Source of the DNA: Echiichthys vipera
Taxonomy: Eukaryota > Chordata > Actinopteri > Perciformes > Trachinidae
DNA length: 64,000 nt
NCBI GenBank assembly: GCA_963691815.1
Contig: OY829667.1
Location: forward strand, 5,889,571-5,953,570
Reading direction: 5' to 3'
The stretch's first letter is position 1. Every line of letters begins with the position of its first letter. The position numbers were made by a program, and so were the translations under genes. Below, piece by piece: positions 55,145-64,000 of the stretch. The notes beneath the pieces are model-generated. The model had not been told where the DNA came from. It saw nothing but the letters and a program-made list of their open reading frames with translations, and made no database searches.

Positions 55145-56085
55145 TAGCATATTTGGTTGTATATAAAACAGGGATATTTGGTTATATATAAAGCATGGGT
55201 TGTATATAAAACAGGGATAAGTGTTTATATTTATAGCATATTGGGTTAAAACAGGGATAAGTGTTTTTATTTATAGCATATTGGGTTATATATAAAACAG
55301 GGATAAGTGTTTATATTTATAGCATATTTGGTTAAAACAGGGATTAGTGTTTATATTTATAGCATATTGGGTTGTATATAAAACAAGGATAAGTGTTTAT
55401 ATTTATAGCATATTGGGTTAAAACAGGGATAAGTGTTTCTATTTATAACATATTGGGTTAAAACAGGGATAAGTATTCATATTTATAGCATATTGGGTTG
55501 TATATAAAACAGGGATAAGCGTTTATATTTATAGCATATTAAGTTGTATATAAAACAGGGATAAGTGTTTATATTTATAGCACATTGGGTTATATATAAA
55601 ACAGGGATAAGCATTTATATTTATAGCATATTGGGTTGTATATAAAACAGGGATAAGTGTTTATATTTCTAACATATTGGGTTATATATAAAACAGGGAT
55701 AAGCATTTATATTTATAGCATATTGGGTTGTATATAAAACAGGGATAAGTGTTTATATTTCTAGCATATTGGGTTAAAACAAGGATAAGTGTTTATATTT
55801 ATAACATATATGGTTGTATATAAAACAAGGATAAGTGTTTATATTTCTAACATATTGGGTTAAAACAGGGATATGTATTTATATTTATAGCATATTGGGT
55901 TGTATATAAAACAGGGATAAGTGTTTATATTTATAGCACATTGGGTTGTATATAAAACAGGGATAAGTGTTTATATTTATAGCATATTGGGTTATATATA
56001 AAACAGGGATAAGTGTTTATATTTATAGCATATTGGGTTAAAACAGGGATAAGTGTTTATTTCTAACATATTGGGGTATATAAGT
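55145..56085. repeat. AT-rich minisatellite, unit about 46 bp, about 20 copies
   Basis: The unit is GGGTTGTATATAAAACAGGG followed by ATAAGTGTTTATATTTATAGCATATT. About a third of the units lack the 'tatata' part and are shorter. TATATAAA occurs in most units. No coding potential. Confidence 0.95.
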
Positions 56086-56539
56086 GTTTAAATATGAATT
56101 ATGATGAATAGTGAATAAAGGGGTAGGAACAAACAAGTGCAAACTTCTTCCTGCTCCTTCTCGAACATGTAATATATTTGAATACTTAATTTTGTGTTGC
56201 TTGTATATTGTTTTGCAATGTATTGTACACATTGAATATATTCATGTTGAGGTTTATTGCCTTTGGTGCTTCATCTATATTCTATGTTCAAAGTTGAGTC
56301 AGTTCATTCACTCATTCACTCATTCGTTCGTAGATATTGTTTGATAAAATACACATTTGTCTCCGGCTCAGCTACAGAGCGGAGCACAGGGATGACATCA
56401 TTTCTTACTGTGTGCCGAAACTACATGACTTTGTTTTTTTTAGTTTACACATTTGGTTTTGAAAGCACTCTATCCTGTTGAACTGTTACTGAATGTTGCT
56501 GCTCAAGATGTTTCAGTGTCGGGTAAAAATTACGACTCT

Positions 56540-56660
<121 letters not shown>

Positions 56661-58553
56661 CACACACACAAACACACACCTACACACCTGGTAAAGACAT
56701 CAATTGTCAATAAGGACAAGAAAAACCAGGTAGTTTCCCAGCTAAGGGTGTGTTGGTCTGTCCTTCATCTCAGGCTTAGTCCATATAGTGAATTGATTGC
56801 ATTTCACAGTTCACATTCCTTCACGCCCACAGGATTGTGGCGGATCTCATGGCAGACAACATATGATTGAGTGATGCTTGTCCCAGGTCAACCACGCTGG
56901 AGAATGTGTTGTGAGTGATTCAACTGAGCCGACCGATCGTAAACTTCCACTGTTCAACATTCCTGACACTATAACTGCTTGACTAATGTTTATTTCCATA
57001 TTCTTTCTTTTTTTCTGTTTGATTAGTATTAACTTTACTCAGTTCAGCAGTTCAGTTATGCAGCTTTATTAACCCCCGTCTAAAATGAGACACCTTGGAT
57101 ATTTATTGATTTATTTTTTTCCTTCCTAAAGGACAATTTCAAAATTAAATATGACACAGGATCCAGTTTTTTTCCAGGAATAATGCAAATCCAACTACTT
57201 TTGATGTGGTGAACATTGCTATTGATATAGTATAGTGCTGCAATTCACATCTCCAAGGTCTTTCACACATAGCATACAGAATATTCAAATATTTAGGCAA
57301 GGCACTGCTACTCTACATCTTACTGAGGGATAAAAATATGTCACGCTCAAAACATTTCTAGTATCCTGATATCGTTATTAGTATATATCATAAACATTAA
57401 CTCGGTGGTTCATGTGGGACTTCAACTCAGTGTAATATGTGTATTGTTAACAGAGACCACGCAAGGAGCCCCACAGCAGAAATGCAATAACATGGTTACA
57501 TGAGCTTACAGTGACTCTAACCAACATATGAAGAAATAAAATGAAAATATGAATGCATCCAGGAGTATGAGACTGATCTAGATATAACTCTAGTAGTGCA
57601 CACATTTCAAAATAACTATTTCTAAATTATAATATATATATACAGGTTCCAATCACAGACTGTATAAAAGCAGTGGACGTAGCTTTTGGATCTGAAAGGT
57701 GAAGCCAGAAGTGCTTTAAACCTGCATTCTTTCTAATGTCGGGCATGGGGCGACTCCACTGGTTGCAAAAAGGAGTCTGATTGTATATAAGTCTATAGAT
57801 GTATAGACCACAGACCCTATAGATTATAATATACTGTTTATTTTCCACATTATGGTTGTATTAGCTGTTAGCTTTAGGGCGTGGCTACATTGTGATCGAC
57901 AAGTTACCATGGTAGCAGTTTGGCTTACTGGATGGAGGGTACGAAGCCTGGTATAGAGGCTCCATCTGCTATCTGGGGCTTAGCGCTGCCTAAGACCAAT
58001 GTGATGGGTTTAAAGAAATATAAACAGGCCTTTTTCTATACCAGGATGTTACCGGCATTCTGGCAATGCAAGACTACCAGGGTTACGACAGGATAGAGGC
58101 AATTTGTAGCCATAACCCTGTAAAAAAGCTGTGAACTTGTTTTTTGGCGTTGTATGTTATTACTTCGTAGAGCTTTGACTCTCTCACAAGTTAATTGTAA
58201 CAATGTATTTGCCTAAAAATGCCTTTGTCAGCATTCAGTTGCACCTTGCTAACCAAGCTAGGTGGCGTTAGCTGGTGACGTGAGGGAAACTTTGATTTTC
58301 AACCAGCTTCGAGTCACTGCAGCACAGGCAGCACATGCAGATGGATCTGCAAAGTTTCCCCCCAATTCAGCGTTTAGCTTAGCACAGTGCTATTGAACCA
58401 ACACTGGGTTAGCACTTCCCCAGCTCCTCCTTCTGCTTACTCCTGGCTCAAAAAAACTACCATGGCTCTGGCCAAGCTCATCCTCAAACCAATTGGTGGT
58501 GGCTACGTCTACTTCGTTTATACACTCTACGGTTCCAATATTGTGAACCCTTA

Positions 58554-58615
58554 CTAAGGACTTGTGGCTTCGTTGGTGCTGTAGAAAGACACTCTCTGTG
58601 CTCCCGCCATACCAC
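58554..58615 (-). CDS. terminal exon of the chimeric lectin
   Basis: A strong acceptor (TTTCTGTCCCTTAG) is followed in the correct phase by 20 codons (GGMAGAQRVSFYSTNEATSP) and TAG at 58554-58556. There is no membrane anchor. The nearest AATAAA on this strand that I see is at about 57837-57842, so the 3' UTR may be about 700 bases. Confidence 0.7.
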
Positions 58616-61600
58616 CTAAGGGACAGAAAGAGCTTGTGAAGGTATTGTGGTGAAGTCAAATCCGTGCAGGATGTGAGATTTAACCCCTACTGTACCTGAT
58701 TGGCAGATGAAGTTGAGGGGCTCCTCACAAGGCTGGTCCTCCCACAGGTAGAGCTCCCCTCTGGCCATGCCTCCGCAGGGGTTGGAGTAACGGTGAGGGG
58801 CAGAATTTTGCAGCCATTTGGTGAATTTCATGGAGTCGCTGGACATCCAGAACCACCTGTCGCTCATTATGTATCTGCCAAATAGATTTATTAACAGATT
58901 TACGCTTTGATAAAATGTTGCTTCTTGTGAACTATACAGTGGTTTCTGGCTGCACAAACCCCCTCAGCAACAGGCATCAAGCATAAATACTGTTATGTAT
59001 TTCAGTCGATGCAATGTCAAAGACACAGTAAAAGCTCTCCACAAGCTCAAGGTGACAGCTCAGAATGCTTTGTTTTGTCCGACCACAGTCTAAACCCCAG
59101 AGATACTCAATTCAAAATATATAAGCAAACCCCCACACTTGGAAAGATGAAACCAGAAAATGTTTTTGCTTTATTGAACAACTGAAACCAACTCCTATGA
59201 GATTAAGTTGCTGACAGTTCACAAAACAAGTCTCTCTGAGTAGATTTAGATTTAGGGTGTGGCTTCAGTAAGATCAGTTAGCAAAGCATCCATGCACATC
59301 TGCTCTGGAATGAAATCAATGCAAACTAGCAAATATGAGGACACAAATATTTGACTCAAAGACCTGTGTCTTATACATTTGCAAAATTCAAATCCTGTAA
59401 ACATATGCAAAGAGGACAGGGCATGGAAACTTGGACCTTCACCACGAAGGCAACCTTCTTCATTTTTAAAAGAAATCCATGGTGTAATGCAGGAGACTGG
59501 TAGCATACAAAACATAAACATAGAAATTCAGGGTGTTTATTGAAGGTTAGTTTAATAAATTCTAAGCTTTTGAATTGTATATTGAAGCAACAGCTCAAAA
59601 CAGGGGGGTCAAACAATGCCCCTTAGCAACTGATCATCAAGTATGGCAATATGAAAGTTATAGACACATATTTTAAAATAGTTAATAATGTTGATCATAA
59701 AATAGGTCTTCCTGGTCCGACTATCTGCACATACCGAGGCGGTTACTATGGAACATAGCCACTGACATTCACCAAAGAAACACAATAACACAAACTCCTG
59801 CAACCCCAGTGTTCTGCAGGGTAAGGTTTTTGTTGATGGAGTCTGATGGCTTTGAAAAGATATACATTGACGCAGATGATTGTCACATAGGCCATCATGT
59901 ACATGTGAAATCTGGCACTAAATATTATGTGATGTTCACTTGTGCTTGAGTGAGACTTTGAGTGCCTACCTGCTTTTTCATACAGCTTCATCAACTTAAT
60001 CTCTAAAGTGTCAATGTCAGTGTAGAGTACCTGCGCAATCCCAGCCAGACGTAGTCTGTGAGGGGGAAGTGATTGCGGCTCAGGAGCTGCTCCACCTCGC
60101 TCTGCTCTTCCTGGCTGCGAAGGCTTAGCAGGTCCCAGTGGTGACGTCTACAGAAGAGCAGAGCATCGGACCAACAGAGCCTCGCTCCCACCACCGTCAC
60201 ATGCCTGCCACTCAGCAGCATGCTCACAGAAGGAGGAGAAGGAGGAGAGATAGAAGGAGAAGGAATGGTAGTTTCTGGCACTGCAGAAGAGAAGGAATCT
60301 TGTTAAGTTTCAGTTGACGGAAATCATTTTTGATACATTTATTTGGTGCGAGCTCCTTTTGAAACTTAAGTTGCTTGAGGAGTTTTGGTTCTAAACTGAA
60401 AAATGAACATTGAAAGGCCAGAGAATCAACACCTGTCAGGGCTGTTGCCACAAAGTATTTTAGTGCTAAATCAATCAATATCCTTTATTTAACGAGATAA
60501 AAAAAACTCAATGAGATTTAAAACCTCTTTTCCATGAGTAACCTGGCCAAGACGGCAGTACAAAACCCAAATGGTTACACCAAACACACAAGACACCAAT
60601 AAAATACGATCACACACTACAGGAAAACAAAAGTGGCTTAAATTCCCCCAGAGCTACGAGATGTTTCAATTTCAAGTCCTTCTGCACATCGATCCAGGGG
60701 GTCGGGGTAGAAAATGTAAAAGCCTTCATTCACAGTTCTGTTCTGACTCTGGGGACCTGATCTGTATGATGTAGGTCGTAATGGCTGAGGTTTCTACACA
60801 TGTGCAACACAAATATGTAGGAAGAAGTCCAAGAACAGATTTATAAAGTCAACCAGTGAGAGAGTCTACCGACATACAAAGATGGCATATAAGGAACAGT
60901 GATGCACATGATAGCTGCAACCAGTAATAAAACACAAATCACAGTGGTTTACAGTATCCAACTTCTTTAAAAACTGATCAGTACTGTTCATAAAAAGCAG
61001 GTCTCCATAGTCCAACAAGGGTAGAAAGGTTATCATGATCAAGTGTTTTCTGACTTGCAATGAAAAACATGATTTATTTCTTTACAAAAAAACGAAAGAA
61101 ACACAATTTCAGTTTCAATTTCTCATCAATTAGAAAGCCTAAGTATTTATTAGATGTGATAATTTCAATTTCAACCACATGAACAGTTGACAACCTAGGA
61201 AGGTGAGATGGAAGCTGCTTTTCAAGGGACAATCTCAATCAGGAACGTTCGGTCCTCCTAGGAAGATCGAATTATTTGGGAATATAGGCCCTGGCCTTGT
61301 GACCAAAGAGCCAATGGACTCAAGCCACACCTTATCAAGCTATTACATTATCTGATGTAATAAACTTTAAGTGAAACTTGAAATAAAATTTTACTTGATG
61401 TTCATCAGCTAAAGTCTTAGCAAAAACAAAATAACATATATCAAATATAACAGCTTTAGAACCCAATAATATTAATACTAAAACAGCTTCAGACCTAATC
61501 GACTATTTATAGGTAGTTTTTCTGTTTGTTTTTTGTTCGATTCCCATCTACTGCTCAAGGACCATACCTGTCAGAGAAGCAAACACCTCCACTTCACACA

Positions 61601-63234
61601 GTGTCAAGTACTTAGGATATCCTGGAATGGACACTGCGACGTAGCGACCTTTCATGCCTGCACAATCTAAGGTGTATGTTGAGGTACCTGCTGTTGATGA
61701 GATAGTACCACATCTGATGGAGAGAGAGATACATGATGGAAGATTAGTGGTGCAATTTTATCTTTACTAACCCCTGTGAGAATATTAAACTTATATTTTA
61801 GGGAACATTTCTCTAAAATGTAAAAGGCAGCGCTTTATTGTGTTGTTGTGCAGCTAAATCAAAATAAACTCATAATCTGTAGTTATTCATTGACAAATAT
61901 TCCAATTGTAGACATTATTCCTCACCTGGGGTTTTTGGTAGAGTACGATGATGTATTCCCAATTCGTATCTCTGCCCCCGTAATCCTATTAGCGCAACAG
62001 TCTTGTCTATTGGTGATGGTGACAGCACTAACCTTGTGCACAGCTGACAAGTCTACTATCCACCAGGGACTGTTTCGAAAAAAAGTATTGCTACAGCATC
62101 CATCATTAATGTTTCCACCTCTACACCCACTGACAGCCTTATGCGCCGAATACATTGAGGTCGATGACTGTGATGCTGACTTCTTTAATGCCACGTTAAG
62201 TAGAGGTTCCACTAAAGTGAAAAAAAGAGAAATGCATCTACATCAGACTGTTGTTTCGTCAATAAATTAAAGCCAGTCAGTTACAGTTGTACCTGCTGGG
62301 GTGGCATACACCTCCACTTCGCACAGGGTGAGGATCTTCCCATTTCCAGGGATAATTACATTCACAAAGCGACCCTCCATGCTGCCTCCATCACAGTGGT
62401 ATGTGTTGGTTTTACCCGCTTCGATGTGAGAGATGGTAACACACCTGAGTGAAGGGAGTGGGGGGAATAGATGTGTTTATCCTGTGGGTTTCTCATTAAA
62501 AGAGAACAACATGAAGTCCTGAAACCCGGACACAAGTCTGCATTTTAAAGTTCTCTTTAATTACATTTAAAAATGGTTGCCGACAGGAGGAGAGTTTCAC
62601 ATTTTTTGTTAACAAGTTGCTATGCCCAAACTATAAGAATATCACAATAATTATACACTAGGAAAGGCTAGTATGGGATCCCCAAGTTAGAGCTGGGTTA
62701 TGTGGCCAGGGAAAGGGAAATTTGGGTTCCCCTGCTAGAGCTGTTGCCCCCACGACCCGATTCCGGATAAGCGGTAGAAGATGAGAAAATGAGATGAGAG
62801 GGGATTTAAATGGATTCTCTAGCAGTAGCTAACTAGGTCAAAGGTTGCCTTGTAACCCTGTTAATGGGAAGCTATTTTTTTTTTCATGCCACTACTCGTT
62901 ATGATGGAATGCGGCATGTCCTGAAATTCTCGTCAGTACCTGGAGTTTTTGTTTCCGTTGTTCTCCAATGAATTCCCAATTCGGATCTCAGCTCCATCCA
63001 GTCTCTCAGCACAGCAGTCTCCCCTATTTGTGACTTTGACAGATGTGACAATGAATGTTCGTTGCAGGTCCACCCTCCACCAGGGGTTGGTCTCATACTC
63101 TGCAGTGTGGCTACAGGACCCACTGCTGTAGTCTGAGTTCCGTCTCCCATCGATGGCTTTGAAGGCAGCAGCGAAAGAGAGCGTTGATGACTGTGTGGCA
63201 TCTCCTTTCAATGCCACATTGGAGAAAGGATATG
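58554..63234 (-). CDS. chimeric lectin: two F-type lectin domains plus a C-type lectin domain (5' incomplete)
   Basis: Seven coding exons are visible: 62940-63234, 62293-62444, 61926-62211, 61568-61713, 60031-60280, 58696-58874 and 58554-58615. All junctions agree in phase and give 456 residues ending in TAG. The order is F-type domain 1, F-type domain 2, a Pro/Ser linker, a C-type lectin domain and a short tail. F-type (fucolectin) domains bind terminal L-fucose in secreted fish lectins that recognise microbes; C-type domains bind glycans or proteins. Domain boundaries coincide with phase-1 introns, as in modular proteins built by exon shuffling. No signal peptide exon was identified, and more domains may lie to the right of the window. 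There is no membrane segment in the visible part. Confidence 0.9.
58696..58874 (-). CDS. second half of C-type lectin domain
   Basis: The acceptor is CTATTTGGCAG and the donor CAATCAG|GTACAG. It contains DRWFWMSSDSMKFTKWLQNS, NPCGGM and LYLWEDQPCEEPLNFICQS, with the three C-terminal cysteines of the fold. The long loop reads SAPHRYS, so the EPN or QPD sugar-specificity motif is not recognisable, and WND is replaced by WED. Confidence 0.88.
60031..60280 (-). CDS. Pro/Ser linker and first half of C-type lectin domain
   Basis: The acceptor is CTCTTCTGCAG and the donor GCGCAG|GTACTC. It begins with a Pro/Ser/Thr linker (PETTIPSPSISPPSPPS), a likely site of O-glycosylation, and then the C-type fold: RLCWSDALLFCRRHHWDLLS and YVWLGLRR, corresponding to the W-x-x-A-x-x-x-C and W-x-G-L signatures. 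Confidence 0.88.
60480..61070. repeat. fish retroelement-type interspersed repeat
   Basis: It contains 'tcctttatttaacgagataaaa...ctcaatgagatttaaaacctcttttcc' and 'cctggccaagacggcag', a motif series seen in many fish genomes. No intact frame. It lies in the intron between the second F-type domain and the C-type domain. Confidence 0.5.
61568..61713 (-). CDS. F-type lectin domain 2, second exon
   Basis: The acceptor is CTCTCCATCAG and the donor CTGACAG|GTATGG. It encodes CGTISSTAGTSTYTLDCAGM, KGRYVAVSIPG and LTLCEVEVFASLT, parallel to the second exon of domain 1. It ends in phase 1. Confidence 0.9.
61926..62211 (-). CDS. F-type lectin domain 2, first exon
   Basis: The acceptor is TTTTCACTTTAG and the donor CCCCAG|GTGAGG. 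It begins EPLLNVALKKSASQSS and contains SPWWIVDL and TNRQDCCANRITGAEIRIG. The R-x-D-x4-R part of the sugar site is kept, but where domain 1 has GSCSH this one reads DGCCSN, so the binding His is absent. Confidence 0.9.
62293..62444 (-). CDS. F-type lectin domain 1, second exon
   Basis: The acceptor is CTTCACTCAG and the donor CCAGCAG|GTACAA. It encodes the C-terminal half of the domain: TYHCDGGSMEGRFVNVIIPG and LTLCEVEVYATPA, matching the family pattern G-R-[YF]-V and LCEVEVY. It ends in phase 1. Confidence 0.9.
62745..62805 (+). mobile_element. fragment of a SINE 3' end
   Basis: 'cgacccgattccggataagcggtagaagatgag' resembles the tail of common fish SINEs, ending in a GAGAT-rich tract. It lies in an intron of the lectin gene. 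Confidence 0.45.
62940..63234 (-). CDS. F-type lectin domain 1, first exon
   Basis: The acceptor is TTTTGTTTCAAG and the donor CTCCAG|GTACTG. It begins NVALKGDATQSS and contains NPWWRVDL and TNRGDCCAERLDGAEIRIG, hallmarks of fucolectins. The family's fucose-binding signature (His, then R-x-D-x4-R) is present: H in GSCSH and R-G-D-C-C-A-E-R, with 27 residues between the His and the first Arg (26 in eel agglutinin as I recall). Reading without an intron from the ATG that begins MINLPICIFLFQAYP would give a signal-like start, but the phase-1 acceptor there makes an upstream exon more likely. Confidence 0.9.
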
Positions 63235-64000
63235 CTTGAAACAAAAATATACAGATAGGTAGATTTATCATTCCTTGTGGTTGGTCTTGCATGTTATCAT
63301 AATAACAGTGCATAAAGTGCATGAACATTGAAAGTAGTGAAAGGGTATTTTCAGGAAAAACAATTCAAGCCAACGCGTTGTTGCAAATACGGGAGAAGAT
63401 AATAATCATTTAGGAGGACAGGTAGTCTGGTTCAACACCACTAAATTGTCAGCCACATCTCTGATTTATTTAACTATTCAATTAGGTCTGGTGCTCACTG
63501 GCTGCTGTTTCTTTCTGGAGAGACAATTGACCAATCATGCAGGAAGGAATGCAGGATTAAAAGGTAAGTCATCTTGCTGTGCCACAGCCAGAGAAATAGC
63601 TATGTCTATAAGAAGTAGCAACACATATATGTGGATAAATATCAAAAGCTGTACTGGTTGTTTTAAATGGTCTTGAAGAAATTACTCTTGCATTTCAAAA
63701 AATGACACTACTTGCTACTTTTGGGCAAAATAACCCTAACTCATGAATAGAAATGAGTTAACATCGACTACAAAAAGACACTGGATTGATTCACATGATA
63801 CGCATTTGCTCAGCATATCTATCTGGGAACTCTCGTTTGGAGATCTTTTGGGAAGGGGCGAAAATAAAGGTGACGTACGAATAGAGCGTTGAGGCAAAGC
63901 TTAGAAAGTAAACAACATGTCGATAATGGATATTTGTGTTTGTGCAACTCAAATTTATGAAAAAAAGGCACAATTTCAGGTGTCCGGTCCATATTTCAAC
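63235..64000. other. presumed intron 5' of the first visible lectin exon
   Basis: No exon is recognisable. The upstream exon (signal peptide or another lectin domain) is expected here or beyond the window edge. Confidence 0.4.

Overview
The window looks like nuclear DNA of a teleost fish, probably a percomorph. Evidence is the long introns with GT-AG sites, many short dispersed elements of fish type (TTAA-flanked and hAT-like MITEs, tRNA-derived SINEs), abundant CA/TG microsatellites, and the two protein-coding genes, both on the minus strand.

Gene 1 (about 50.6 kb down to about 7.0 kb) is the fish orthologue of ARHGEF40 (Solo), a RhoA guanine nucleotide exchange factor. I assembled 26 coding exons by hand. 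Every junction keeps the reading frame and the exons sum to 5,316 bases (1,771 residues plus stop), against about 1,519 residues in the mammalian protein as I recall it. Order along the protein: an N-terminal region (exons 1-4), a long acidic/serine-rich linker (exons 5-7), a CRAL-TRIO/SEC14-like segment (8-11), a spectrin-repeat-like helical region (12-17), a low-complexity linker ending in a conserved 29-residue motif (17-18), the DH domain (18-21), the PH domain (22-23) and a serine-rich tail (24-26). The first coding exon appears to hold only the ATG, 9.8 kb upstream of exon 2. One intron uses a GC-AG pair.

Gene 2 (63.2 kb down to 58.55 kb, 5' end not resolved or outside the window) encodes a chimeric lectin: two F-type (fucolectin) domains, each on two exons, then a Pro/Ser linker, a C-type lectin domain on two exons, and a short tail. 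The first F-type domain keeps the His and Arg/Asp/Arg fucose-binding signature. The second has lost the His. The C-type domain lacks a canonical EPN/QPD motif.

The rest is non-coding: 1-7.0 kb (purine/pyrimidine-rich simple sequence, a hAT-like MITE, and a 41-bp minisatellite enclosed by a perfect 32-bp inverted repeat), the introns of gene 1 (MITEs, SINEs, a Penelope-like 3' relic with a hammerhead-like core, an ACTTGA-rich tract), and 50.65-58.55 kb between the genes (a SINE, a roughly 46-bp AT-rich minisatellite and a 115-bp CA repeat). I saw no prokaryotic system, CRISPR array, rRNA gene or functional tRNA gene.
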